A DNA stretch of 64,000 nt from Liquorilactobacillus capillatus DSM 19910 (lineage in GTDB: Bacteria; Bacillota; Bacilli; Lactobacillales; Lactobacillaceae): positions 1-64,000 of the forward strand of contig NZ_AZEF01000007.1 of NCBI RefSeq assembly GCF_001434915.1, given 5' to 3'. The notes beneath the pieces were generated by a model. The model was not told where the DNA came from. It worked only from the letters and a program-made list of their open reading frames with translations, and did no database searches. Shown here piece after piece: positions 17,851 through 25,964 of the stretch (positions within the stretch are counted from its first letter, which is position 1; each line of letters starts with the position of its first letter). Made by a program: the position numbers and the translations under genes.

Positions 17851-18327
17851 ATGCAAATTGAAGTTAATAATGCTAGTGAGACACGTCAGGTTGCTCAGCT
17901 GCTAGCTTCTTACATTGAACCTAATGATATTATTTTATTAGATGGTGAGTTAGGAGCCGGGAAGACGATGTTTACCAAAGGCTTAGCACTTGGACTGGGA
18001 ATTGAACATAACATCAAGAGCCCGACTTTTAACTTGATTAAAGAATACCATCAAGGAAGGATTCCACTATTTCACATGGATGTTTATCGTTTGGAAGGAG
18101 TAGGTGGTGGTGATTTAGGACTTGAAGAATATTTTAATGGCGGTGGAGTTAGTGTTGTTGAGTGGTCGCAATTTATTCAGGCTGAACTACCACAAGACTT
18201 TTTACGAATTAAAATTATTAAAGATGAATATAATGATCAACAAAGAACACTGCAATTTACAGCAACTGGGGCTCATTATAAAAAACTACTTCTAATGCTT
18301 GAAAAAGAATACGCAAATTTTAAATGA
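17851..18327 (+). CDS. tsaE: tRNA threonylcarbamoyladenosine biosynthesis ATPase TsaE
   Basis: The ATPase partner of TsaB/TsaD in making t6A37 of ANN-decoding tRNAs. The 158-residue protein has the Walker A motif GELGAGKT (32-39), SPTFNLIKEY, FHMDVYRLEG and VVEWSQ (Walker-B-like region). The ATG at 17851 is chosen (AAGGGG 8 bases ahead) rather than the upstream in-frame ATG/ATT region at 17812. Glycine-rich patches (GVGGGDLG, NGGGVSVVEW) are slightly unusual. Confidence 0.93.
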   Translation: MQIEVNNASETRQVAQLLASYIEPNDIILLDGELGAGKTMFTKGLALGLGIEHNIKSPTFNLIKEYHQGRIPLFHMDVYRLEGVGGGDLGLEEYFNGGGVSVVEWSQFIQAELPQDFLRIKIIKDEYNDQQRTLQFTATGAHYKKLLLMLEKEYANFK

Positions 18328-18355
18328 AATTAATATCGTACAAACGTTTAAACTA

Positions 18356-18400
18356 AAAGATGAGGCCAAACAATTATGTTTGACTTCATCTTATTTTTTG
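18356..18400 (+). terminator. Terminator after tsaE
   Basis: AAGATGAGGCCAAAC (18357-18371) pairs with GTTTGACTTCATCTT (18378-18392) with a small internal mismatch, followed by TATTTTTT. It separates tsaE from the convergent gene at 18446. Confidence 0.8.
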
Positions 18401-18445
18401 CTGGTTTAAAGTAAAAGTTGCATCTTCTTATAGAAGATAGTTGAT

Positions 18446-19012
18446 TTAACCCTGTGGAGCTTGCCAGGTATACTGTGCCCGTTCACCACCAATTAGTTTG
18501 GGACGGCTGCGTAAAAAGGTCGTATGTGCGTTGCCAACTTCTTTAATAGAAGTACGCACAGGGATCTGAACGAACTTAACGTGCATCCCAATGGCTGTGT
18601 CGCCAATATCCATCCCAGCCTGAGCAACAATATGTTCGACCTCAATGGGCTCGTTAAAGGTTTCAAACGCAGCTACTTGAGCGGCTCCACCAGCATGGAG
18701 CGATGGGAAAACAGAAACTTGCTCAAAATGATGTTGTTTGGCAACGGTGCGTTCGACTACTAGTGCCCGGTTAAGGTGTTCACATCCTTGTACAGCTAAG
18801 GATAAATTTAAAGGTTCTAAGGTAGATAGAGCTGTCTTGATAATAGCTCGTCCGATTGCAAGATTAGAATGTTTACCAATTTTTGCACCTTGAACCTCAC
18901 TAGTGCTGCAACCTAAGACGACAAGATCACCCGCTTCAAGATGTGCAGCTTGTAAAAGTTCGGTTAGACCTTGTCGGGTGCACTGTGAAATCTCCTCTAA
19001 ATCTGTAATCAT
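18446..19012 (-). CDS. UPF0340/TIGR01440 family protein (YwlG-like)
   Basis: A 188-residue member of a conserved Firmicutes family of unknown function. Visible family traits are [49 protein letters not shown] and the closing [17 protein letters not shown]. The conserved cysteines and histidines hint at an enzymatic role, but none is established. ATG at 19012 is preferred over GTG at 19021 because AAGGTG lies 6 bases ahead of it. Its promoter overlaps a 20-bp perfect palindrome. Confidence 0.85.
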   Translation of the reverse strand: MITDLEEISQCTRQGLTELLQAAHLEAGDLVVLGCSTSEVQGAKIGKHSNLAIGRAIIKTALSTLEPLNLSLAVQGCEHLNRALVVERTVAKQHHFEQVSVFPSLHAGGAAQVAAFETFNEPIEVEHIVAQAGMDIGDTAIGMHVKFVQIPVRTSIKEVGNAHTTFLRSRPKLIGGERAQYTWQAPQG

Positions 19013-19027
19013 TGCTTTCACCTTCTT

Positions 19028-19071
19028 TAATTAGAATATTCTAATTATAACGCAACTACCTGAAACTACAA
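19028..19071 (-). promoter_or_regulatory. Promoter with 20-bp operator-like palindrome
   Basis: On the minus strand TTGTAG (19066-19071), 16 bp, TATAAT (19044-19049). Immediately overlapping the -10 and start is the perfect palindrome TAATTAGAATATTCTAATTA (19028-19047). The position suggests a repressor site; the regulator is not identified. Confidence 0.6.
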
Positions 19072-19164
19072 TATAAACCAGTTTCTATATATAGTTGGGT
19101 AAGAATATCATTAGAAAAGCTGAAAAAAATTTTTTAAGCCCCGAAAAGCGATGATAACCGGCTT

Positions 19165-19193
19165 TTGCTTCAGTAAGTTTTACACAATATATA
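19165..19193 (+). promoter_or_regulatory. Promoter of nrdDG
   Basis: TTGCTT (19165-19170), 17 bp, TATATA (19188-19193). The -10 lies inside the first NrdR box, so NrdR binding would block polymerase. Confidence 0.68.
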
Positions 19194-19228
19194 GGGCGGG
19201 CCTTAAAACTGAACACAATAGGTTGTAT
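19182..19228 (+). promoter_or_regulatory. Tandem NrdR boxes
   Basis: ACACAATATATAGGGC (19182-19197) and ACACAATAGGTTGTAT (19213-19228) each resemble the NrdR consensus ACACWATATATWGTGT. Their starts are 31 bp apart, the usual three-turn spacing of NrdR box pairs. They lie upstream of a ribonucleotide reductase operon, the normal NrdR target. Confidence 0.75.
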
Positions 19229-19283
19229 TTGGAGGGATAGAGTAATAGAATATAAATAGAAAAACAAACAGGGGGAATTAGAA

Positions 19284-21458
19284 ATGGCAACGACAGAAAC
19301 CAAAAGGAATACAAAGAATTTAACCAGAATTCCGACATTTTTTATTAAAAGAGATGGGTATAAAACGCCGTTTGCTATTTACAAACTTGAATTAATACTC
19401 GATCAGCTGAGTTTGGATAAGCAGGAACAGCCGCTGATTGGTACAATACTCAAACAATTTGAAGATAAAACAGAGGTAACTGCACAGGATGTTCATCGTG
19501 CCTTTATAGTAGCTCTAAATGACCTTGGCTTCCATGATGAGGCCGTAGAATACATAAGTGTTCACAAGGAACGCCTTGCTCAATGGAATGAAAAAACTGA
19601 CCCGACTAAACGTTTAGAAAGATTGCAAGCAAAGGACCCTGCTCTTGTACATGAGAATGCTAACAAGGATAGCAATGTCTTTAATACACAGCGTGACTTG
19701 ACCGCAGGGACCGTTGGAAAGACGTTGGGTTTACGCATGATGCCGGAACATATAGCTAAAGCACATTTGCGTGGAGATATTCATTATCATGATTTGGATT
19801 ATACACCATGGAGTCCAATGACAAATTGTTGTTTGATTGATTTTAAAGAAATGCTGACCAATGGTTTCAAAATTGGAAATGCTGAGGTTGAAAGCCCGCA
19901 TTCAATCCAGACTGCTACTGCACAGATGGCACAAATTATTGCTAATGTAGCTTCTAGCCAGTATGGTGGATGTTCGGCTAACCGGGTGGATGAGTTGCTG
20001 GCTCCATTTGCACAGCGTAATTACAATAAGCATTTAGAGGATGCACATGAATATATCGATGATGATATTAAACGTCAGGAATTTGCTAAAAAGCGGACCA
20101 AAAAGGATATTTATGATGCGATGCAAGGCCTTGAATATGAGATAAATACCTTATTTTCATCTCAAGGGCAGACCCCCTTTACAACCCTTGGTTTTGGGTT
20201 GGGAACATCTTGGATTGAACGTGAGATCCAACGATCAATCTTACGAATTCGGATCCAAGGCTTAGGACGTGAGAAGCGGACGGCAATCTTTCCTAAATTA
20301 GTCTTTACTTTAAAGAATGGGTTGAATTTAAGACCTAGTGATCCGAATTATGATGTTAAAGAATTGGCAGTTGAGTGTGCCACCAAGAGAATGTACCCCG
20401 ATATTTTAATGTACGATAAGATCAAGGAATTAACTGGAAGTTTTAAAGCACCAATGGGCTGCCGCAGTTTCTTGCAAGGCTGGAAAGACGAACAGGGAAA
20501 TGAAGTTAATAATGGTCGAATGAACCTCGGGGTCGTCACGGTTAATTTACCGCGAATCGCATTACAGGCACATGGGAATAAAAAACTTTTCTGGGAAATT
20601 TTTAATGAACGGATGCAATTATGTAAAGAAGCACTTGTTTTCAAGGTTAACCGGGTCAAACAAGCAATTCCACAAAATGCACCAATTTTATACCAATACG
20701 GGGCTTTCGGTAAACGTCTCAGCTCAGAAGATGATGTTGATGAGCTTTTCAAGCACCGTCGTGCAACCGTTTCGTTAGGGTATATTGGTTTATATGAAGT
20801 TGGAACTTCATTTTATGGTTCGGACTGGGAACAAAATAAAGAAGCACATGCTTTTACCTTAGCAATCGTCAAAGAACTAAAGGCCAACTGTGATAAGTGG
20901 TCGGATGAGTACGACTACCATTTCAGTGTTTATGGGACACCAAGTGAATCATTGACTGATCGTTTCTGTGTTGCTGATCGTGAAAAATTTGGTAAAGTTC
21001 CCGATATTACTGCTAAGGATTATTATACTAATAGTTTCCACTATGATGTTCGAAAACATCCGTCTCCATTTGAGAAATTGACTTTTGAGATGGCATATCC
21101 TAAATATAGTTCAGGTGGCTTTATCCATTATTGTGAATACCCTAATTTACGTCAAAACCCCAAGGCATTAGAAGCAGTCTGGGATTGGGCTTATGATAAG
21201 GTAGGGTATTTAGGGACCAATACACCTATTGACCACTGTTATAAGTGCGGTTTCCAGGGTGAATTCAAGGCAACAGCCAGAGGATTTGAATGTCCTGATT
21301 GTGGAAACCATGATCCTAAGAGTTGTGATTGTGTTAAGCGGACTTGCGGTTATTTGGGGAATCCATTACAACGACCAATGGTTCATGGACGACACGCTGA
21401 AATTGCTTCAAGAGCTAAGAATATGTTTGATGGGATGGGCGAGCTAGATGAAAAATAG
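19284..21458 (+). CDS. nrdD: Anaerobic (class III) ribonucleoside-triphosphate reductase
   Basis: Reduces ribonucleoside triphosphates to deoxy forms without oxygen, using a glycyl radical. The 724-residue protein has an N-terminal ATP-cone region (about 15-110), the barrel core (SPMTNCCLIDF, QTATAQMAQIIANVASSQYGG), a C-terminal zinc site (CYKCGFQG and CPDCGNH) and the glycyl radical motif RTCGYLGNP near residue 693. GGGGGAA precedes the ATG. Its end overlaps nrdG by 11 bases. Confidence 0.97.
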   Translation: MATTETKRNTKNLTRIPTFFIKRDGYKTPFAIYKLELILDQLSLDKQEQPLIGTILKQFEDKTEVTAQDVHRAFIVALNDLGFHDEAVEYISVHKERLAQWNEKTDPTKRLERLQAKDPALVHENANKDSNVFNTQRDLTAGTVGKTLGLRMMPEHIAKAHLRGDIHYHDLDYTPWSPMTNCCLIDFKEMLTNGFKIGNAEVESPHSIQTATAQMAQIIANVASSQYGGCSANRVDELLAPFAQRNYNKHLEDAHEYIDDDIKRQEFAKKRTKKDIYDAMQGLEYEINTLFSSQGQTPFTTLGFGLGTSWIEREIQRSILRIRIQGLGREKRTAIFPKLVFTLKNGLNLRPSDPNYDVKELAVECATKRMYPDILMYDKIKELTGSFKAPMGCRSFLQGWKDEQGNEVNNGRMNLGVVTVNLPRIALQAHGNKKLFWEIFNERMQLCKEALVFKVNRVKQAIPQNAPILYQYGAFGKRLSSEDDVDELFKHRRATVSLGYIGLYEVGTSFYGSDWEQNKEAHAFTLAIVKELKANCDKWSDEYDYHFSVYGTPSESLTDRFCVADREKFGKVPDITAKDYYTNSFHYDVRKHPSPFEKLTFEMAYPKYSSGGFIHYCEYPNLRQNPKALEAVWDWAYDKVGYLGTNTPIDHCYKCGFQGEFKATARGFECPDCGNHDPKSCDCVKRTCGYLGNPLQRPMVHGRHAEIASRAKNMFDGMGELDEK

Positions 21459-22038
21459 TGTCAAAAGGGAACGTAAGCCGCGTAACCCGCAACCAAAAGA
21501 ATGGCTTGCCAGTGAATTAAGCCAAAAGTACATTGCTGATTATAAACCATTTAATTTTGTTGATGGTGAAGGAGTAAGGTGTAGCTTATATGTTAGTGGC
21601 TGTAAATTTGCTTGTCCAGGTTGCTATAATAAAGTGGCGCAGAATTTCCATTACGGGACACCTTATACACAAAAGCTAGAAGACACCATTATTAAGGATT
21701 TAGGTGAAGATTACTGTCAAGGACTTACTCTCCTTGGAGGCGAACCATTTTTGAATACACAGGTTTGTTTACAGATCGTGAATCGCTTACGTGCAGAATA
21801 TGGGCATACAAAGGATGTTTGGTCCTGGAGCGGTTATCGCTGGGAAGAGTTATTGCAGGACTCAGATGATAAGTTAGAGTTGTTATCTAAAATCGATGTT
21901 TTAGTAGACGGACGTTTTGAATTGCCGAAAAAAGATTTGACTCTGCAATTCAGAGGGAGTTCTAACCAGAAGATAATTGATGTACAACGATCCTTAAAAG
22001 CTGGAAAAATAGTTCTTTGGGATAAACTATTACGGTAG
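21448..22038 (+). CDS. nrdG: NrdD-activating radical SAM protein
   Basis: The radical SAM activase that makes the glycyl radical on NrdD. The 196-residue protein has the iron-sulfur motif CKFACPGC (C-x3-C-x2-C, about residues 52-59), the FNFVDGEGVRCSLYVSGC lead-in and the SAM-binding LLGGEPFLN. Its start lies inside the last codons of nrdD, a sign of translational coupling. The N-terminus is extended by about 25 basic residues compared with short relatives. Confidence 0.95.
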   Translation: MKNSVKRERKPRNPQPKEWLASELSQKYIADYKPFNFVDGEGVRCSLYVSGCKFACPGCYNKVAQNFHYGTPYTQKLEDTIIKDLGEDYCQGLTLLGGEPFLNTQVCLQIVNRLRAEYGHTKDVWSWSGYRWEELLQDSDDKLELLSKIDVLVDGRFELPKKDLTLQFRGSSNQKIIDVQRSLKAGKIVLWDKLLR

Positions 22039-22092
22039 TAATTTTTTCTGGAGACAACTGGCTAGGTTTAATATTGGGTTGAATAAAAGAGA

Positions 22093-22113
22093 GTGTGACA
22101 TAAGCTGGAACAC
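22093..22113 (+). repeat. Cruciform repeat, copy 2 (interior deleted)
   Basis: GTGTGACATAAG is followed directly by CTGGAACACGTTTATACG, which equals the two ends of copy 1 (13586-13694) with the roughly 85-base interior missing. The downstream palindrome is shared too. This looks like excision or deletion between the arms of the cruciform. Confidence 0.6.
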
Positions 22114-22131
22114 GTTTATACGTAATAAAAG

Positions 22132-22169
22132 AGGGACTGTGCCAAAAGTTAACTTTTGGCACAGTTCCT
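22132..22169. terminator. Bidirectional terminator palindrome
   Basis: A 19+19 bp palindrome (AGGGACTGTGCCAAAAGTT and complement, one wobble) followed by TTTTTT. It lies between the convergent nrdG and dipeptidase genes and is nearly identical to that at 13713-13750. Confidence 0.82.
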
Positions 22170-22177
22170 TTTTTGTG

Positions 22178-22732
22178 CTAATAATCGTTTGGATCAGCAG
22201 CTAACGGTTTATAAAAATCACTTTCAGTGTCACGATAATCCCACCATTCATTAGGATAGCCGATGAAACCAGCTGTAAGCATGGCATTATTTAAAAGTTG
22301 ATAATTCTTTTCTAGTTTAGGCGAACGTGGACTGCTGCGAAAAGCAAGTTTAGAAAAGTCATCAAAGGCAGTTGGCATTTCTAGTTCCTTACCAGCTAGG
22401 TCCGTGAGTGTCAGATCAAACGTGACCCCCTTTTGATGGCTAAAGTTAGGATCAGGTAAAGCGACGAAGGTCGGGTCGGGATAGACATCAAACAACTTCT
22501 GTTGTGCACTGACTGGTCGATAAGCATCCCATACTTTCAGACGGTAACCCTGTTGCTGAAGAAGTTTATTTGCGATAACTAACTTTTGGGCGGTACCAGT
22601 TCTAGCGATTGCAGTCGTAAAGTCATAGATAACTTGATGGGTAAAATTATTTTTGGTTGCATAACGAAGTTCAACAATGATAGTGGGGTCCAACTTTTGA
22701 ATATTGCTAAAACCAGTTTTTATATCGTTCAT
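22178..22732 (-). CDS. D-Ala-D-Ala dipeptidase, VanX/DdpX-like (M15D)
   Basis: A 184-residue zinc dipeptidase of the VanX type, which would split D-alanyl-D-alanine in the cytoplasm. No signal peptide is seen. Matching VanX landmarks are DAYRP (R72), SHQKGVTFD (zinc ligands H99 and D106) and NEWWDY (catalytic E162). In VanX the fourth landmark is EWWH, with the histidine binding zinc; here that position is aspartate (D165). Whether this Asp is normal for lactobacillar members I cannot tell. No vanH/vanA-like genes accompany it, so a role in peptidoglycan dipeptide recycling is more likely than induced resistance. Confidence 0.85.
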   Translation of the reverse strand: MNDIKTGFSNIQKLDPTIIVELRYATKNNFTHQVIYDFTTAIARTGTAQKLVIANKLLQQQGYRLKVWDAYRPVSAQQKLFDVYPDPTFVALPDPNFSHQKGVTFDLTLTDLAGKELEMPTAFDDFSKLAFRSSPRSPKLEKNYQLLNNAMLTAGFIGYPNEWWDYRDTESDFYKPLAADPNDY

Positions 22733-22839
22733 CAGTAAACCTCCTGTATAATGTAAAATAAGTACACAATAAAGACTACAGTATTATTGTAACCGCTATT
22801 TTAGTAGGAAGCTATCTTTTTATAATGCTAAACCAGTAT

Positions 22840-23313
22840 TTAGAACGAGTCAGGTCGTGACTGATAAAGCGTCGTATGTGCTTGATATTGTGGATTCTTT
22901 AGATAATTTTGACTAAAGAATAGTGGGGCAGAATTACTCCAATGAAAAAAGTCTTCTTGATTAGACCAAAGTGAAATTAAAAGGAAGTTAAAATCATGCT
23001 TGAGGGAACGTGCAAGAATGATATTATCTGCCTTGGAGCGTTCAAATAAAGGAAGAAAGACTTTTTGTTCATCACTGTTTAAAGTAAAGTAAGAAAAAAC
23101 AAAGTAGTAATTAGCTTTTTTAAGCAAACTTCCACTAATTATCTTAAAAGATATACCGCCAACAAAAGGACTACTAGTTTCAGAGAGGTCCAAAAGTAGA
23201 TCATTTTCAGTGCCAGAAAGAGAATATAGTTGTGTTAGTGCGAGGTCTTTTTTTCTTTTTCGTAATTGTGAAATAACAGGTGTGGATCCAAAAGTTAAAT
23301 GTAATTTTTTCAT
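22840..23313 (-). CDS. TRAP/HmoB-like antibiotic-biosynthesis-monooxygenase-fold protein
   Basis: A 157-residue protein resembling the Firmicutes HmoB/YhgC and staphylococcal TRAP proteins. It begins MKKLHLTFGS, a region that in those proteins starts MNFYITFGT. The second half (about 72-140) is a ferredoxin-like ABM domain, with FTLNSDEQKVFLPLFERSK and LLISLWSNQEDFFHWSNS (the W..E.F..W pattern). Some relatives degrade heme; others have disputed roles. Start at 23313 follows GGAGGTG by 7 bases. It is divergent from the hydrolase at 23405. Confidence 0.6.
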   Translation of the reverse strand: MKKLHLTFGSTPVISQLRKRKKDLALTQLYSLSGTENDLLLDLSETSSPFVGGISFKIISGSLLKKANYYFVFSYFTLNSDEQKVFLPLFERSKADNIILARSLKHDFNFLLISLWSNQEDFFHWSNSAPLFFSQNYLKNPQYQAHTTLYQSRPDSF

Positions 23314-23404
23314 AAGGAACACCTCCAACCTAATTATAACGCTTACCAGTGTATGTGTTATAATCCTTAGTAAGATAAATCAATTAAGTGAGGGAGTCGT
23401 TAAA

Positions 23405-24148
23405 ATGAAGATTACAATACTAGGTTTTTATGGAGGTTATCCCTATGCTGGGAAAGCGACAAGTTGTTATCTCGTTCAAAGTAGTGGATATAATTTACTG
23501 CTAGATTGCGGGAGTGGAGCTTTATTGAATCTAGAAAAGATCATTGATCCACTGCAGCTTGATGCAGTTCTATTATCGCATTATCATCAAGACCATATTG
23601 CAGATGTAGGGGTCTTACAGTATTATTGGCAATTAAATAATGAGCAAATAGATGGCAAGATTTTACCGATCTATGGACATATGCAAGATAAAGAACATTT
23701 TGCTAATTTGACTTGGGCAAAGGCAACCATTGGGCGCGGCTATCTACCAGACGAAACTCTTTCGTTAGGGCCTTTTGAGCTAAGCTTTTTACCAGTAAAA
23801 CATCCAGTTACTGCGTATGCGGTGAAAATAAAAGAGACTAGCACGAATAAATTTTTTGTTTTTACAGCAGATACAGATTATATTCCAGAATTAACAGCTT
23901 TTGCGCAGGGAGCCGAAGTTTTACTGACGGATACAAATTATAGTAATGGAAAAAAAGAACCAAAGTGGCATATGACATCGACCGAGTCTGGGCAATTAGC
24001 TAAAAATGCAGCAGTTAAGAAACTTATTTTGACGCATTTGCCCCAAAAAATAGCTTTCGACCTATTGCTTAAACAGGCACAAAAAGCGGCGACTCGCGCT
24101 GTTAAAGTTGAGTTGGCCGAAATCAATAAAGAGATAGAGATTAAGTAA
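23405..24148 (+). CDS. MBL-fold metallo-hydrolase (YhfI-like)
   Basis: A 247-residue metallo-beta-lactamase-fold enzyme. It carries the metal motif LSHYHQDHIAD (H-x-H-x-D-H, about residues 58-66), a later conserved histidine in FLPVKHPVTAYA, the aspartate in FTADTDY and a final LILTHLPQ histidine. This pattern resembles the RNase Z/YhfI group of phosphodiesterases. The natural substrate is unknown. The ATG at 23405 has GTGAGGGAG as ribosome site; the frame is open further upstream but this part overlaps the divergent gene. Confidence 0.85.
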   Translation: MKITILGFYGGYPYAGKATSCYLVQSSGYNLLLDCGSGALLNLEKIIDPLQLDAVLLSHYHQDHIADVGVLQYYWQLNNEQIDGKILPIYGHMQDKEHFANLTWAKATIGRGYLPDETLSLGPFELSFLPVKHPVTAYAVKIKETSTNKFFVFTADTDYIPELTAFAQGAEVLLTDTNYSNGKKEPKWHMTSTESGQLAKNAAVKKLILTHLPQKIAFDLLLKQAQKAATRAVKVELAEINKEIEIK

Positions 24149-24507
24149 CATAAAATTATATTAACATAAAAATTTAAAGCAATGATGTAAACGCTTTTTA
24201 ACAATGCTTGAATCAGCATTGGTTAGCGCTTTCCTTGATGATGATTGTTTTTGAGTATAACTAATATATTATAATAATTATAAATATTTAAGAGGGAAAA
24301 CATTTTAAAACAATGATAAGCCTTTTAAGGTCCCTTATAAAACAAGGAATAGTAAGTGATTTACGTCTATTAATAAATAAAATTTGCTAATTTGTTTGTT
24401 TTTTTTAGAAAAAAAGGTATTAATTTTTTGATAGAAGTAGTATAATAAATTTGCGGGCGATATGATTTATAGTTAATAGGTTTTACAGAGAAAAGGAGCG
24501 AAAAAAT
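24149..24507 (+). other. A+T-rich intergenic region before spxA
   Basis: This 359-base stretch holds a cre-like CcpA site TGTAAACGCTTTTT (24186-24199), a hairpin CAATGCT/AGCATTG (24202-24208/24215-24221) and a second, weaker cre-like block around 24222-24234 (TTAGCGCTTTCC). A 25-codon open frame (24313-24390, starting MISLLRSLIK) lacks a well-placed ribosome site. A likely -10 for spxA, TATAAT, is at 24441-24446, without a convincing -35. Confidence 0.45.
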
Positions 24508-24906
24508 ATGGTTACTCTATATACTTCACCAAGTTGCACTTCCTGCCGCAAAGCGCGTGCATGGTTAAAGGAACACAATATTTCTTTTGAAGAGCGCAAT
24601 ATTTTTTCTGAACCGCTAAGTATTAATGAAATTAAACAGATATTGCAAATGACAGAAAATGGGACAGAAGAAATTATTTCGAAACGTTCAAAAGCATACC
24701 AAAAACTGAATATCGATTTAAATGATATGCCATTACAACAGTTATTTAATCTTGTCCAGAAGAATCCAGGTTTATTACGTAGACCAATTATTTTAGATGA
24801 GAAACGTTTACAAGTTGGTTATAATGAAGATGAAATTAGAAGATTCTTGCCACGTGAAGTTCGTGCGTTGGAATTACAGCGAGCACAGAAGCTGGCAGGC
24901 TTTTAA
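24508..24906 (+). CDS. spxA: Transcriptional regulator Spx
   Basis: Spx binds the alpha C-terminal domain of RNA polymerase and redirects transcription during thiol and oxidative stress. The 132-residue protein has the redox switch CTSC at residues 10-13, the thioredoxin/ArsC-like fold signature and the [21 protein letters not shown] segment. AAAGGAG precedes the ATG. It is degraded by ClpXP with the adaptor YjbH, whose gene lies nearby at 29018. MecA, encoded next, is another Clp adaptor. Confidence 0.96.
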   Translation: MVTLYTSPSCTSCRKARAWLKEHNISFEERNIFSEPLSINEIKQILQMTENGTEEIISKRSKAYQKLNIDLNDMPLQQLFNLVQKNPGLLRRPIILDEKRLQVGYNEDEIRRFLPREVRALELQRAQKLAGF

Positions 24907-24968
24907 TTGCTAGTAATAAGAAAAGTTGTAGACCTCAGCTTTTTAAGAAATTGTATGTAGTTGAATGG

Positions 24969-25014
24969 TACAGGGACTGAGACGGATGTCTTGGTCTCTG
25001 TATTTTACTTTTTT
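24969..25014 (+). terminator. Terminator after spxA
   Basis: TACAG-G-GACTGAGAC pairs with GTCTTGGTC-T-CTGTA (24969-25001, small mismatches), followed by TTTTACTTTTTT. Confidence 0.75.
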
Positions 25015-25093
25015 ATAAGATAAAGTGCTTTACAATTTCTTATTTTTAGTTATCATTAAGCGAGAGGGTATACTGGAAAGGTAGGTGACCTAG

Positions 25094-25816
25094 ATGGAGA
25101 TGGAGAAAATCAATGATAACACAATTCGTGTGTTACTTGAAACCGAAGATTTAACTGAACGCGGTATTACTGTCCTTGATCTACTTGGAAACCATAAAGA
25201 AATTGAAAGTTTCTTTTACAGTATTTTAGAGGAAGTTGACGTTGATCATGAGTTTCGTGAGAATGATGCTGTGACCTTCCAGTTGCTTCCAAATAAAAAT
25301 GGTCTTGAACTGTTCATCAGCAAGGTCGATCCTAAGGAAGATAAGAAAGATCAGACTGCTAATGGTGATAGTTCTGAAGGAGATGAATTCTCCTTTCTTG
25401 GTGCTAATGAGGATGTTTCCGAATACATTCGCCAAGAGTTGTCTGCTTATAAGTCTAAAAACAAAAAGAAAGCACTTGAGAATGACGGTGATGGAGTTTC
25501 GGAATATTTAAAAGATGAAACAGTTAAACAAAAACATGTCGTAGTCAGGTTTGAAGATTTTGAAAACTTTATTCAGGTTGCTAAGATCTTGCGTAATGAA
25601 GAGATAGCATCGACGTTATATTTGCTGGATAATAATTATTATCTTGATTTGGTTTTCTTTACTAATCAGACGAGTGACAGTCAGATTAAAGATACACTTT
25701 CATTAGTTGTTGAATATGGTAAACGTGTACCTATCTCAGCTGATGTTTTGCAAGAACGAGGGAAGAAATTATTAAATAGTTCGGCCCTTGAGCTAGCGCG
25801 GTATTACTTTAAATAA
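25094..25816 (+). CDS. mecA: Clp adaptor protein MecA
   Basis: An adaptor that feeds substrates, classically ComK in Bacillus, to ClpC-ClpP. The 240-residue protein begins MEMEKINDNTIRVLLETEDLTERGI with a substrate-binding N-terminal part. An acidic and lysine-rich linker (about 80-140) follows, and the C-terminal ClpC-binding domain starts near VVRFEDFENFIQVAKIL (about 150). AGGTGA is 5 bases before the ATG; a second in-frame ATG two codons later is possible. It is followed by coiA, a competence gene. Confidence 0.95.
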   Translation: MEMEKINDNTIRVLLETEDLTERGITVLDLLGNHKEIESFFYSILEEVDVDHEFRENDAVTFQLLPNKNGLELFISKVDPKEDKKDQTANGDSSEGDEFSFLGANEDVSEYIRQELSAYKSKNKKKALENDGDGVSEYLKDETVKQKHVVVRFEDFENFIQVAKILRNEEIASTLYLLDNNYYLDLVFFTNQTSDSQIKDTLSLVVEYGKRVPISADVLQERGKKLLNSSALELARYYFK

Positions 25817-25855
25817 TAAAAGACAGTAGAACCCCTTAAGAGCTTTAGTGAGATT

Positions 25856-25894
25856 ACTCTAAACCAATTTTAATTTTTGGTTTAGAGTTTTTTT
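25856..25894 (+). terminator. Terminator after mecA
   Basis: ACTCTAAACCAAAA-type stem (25856-25866 with 25878-25888) and a run of seven T residues. Confidence 0.85.
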
Positions 25895-25964
25895 GGTGCA
25901 ATTACGTATTATTTAGTAAGGTTAAGACGCGTAATACTGATATCCTTACTAAGGAGGAAACGAA

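Noticed and set aside
22178-22732. Vancomycin-resistance cluster
   Set aside because: Only a VanX-like dipeptidase is present; no vanH, vanA or vanRS-type genes are nearby.
24149-24507. Riboswitch upstream of spxA
   Set aside because: Only one short hairpin without a terminator partner near the gene; the remainder is unstructured A+T-rich DNA.
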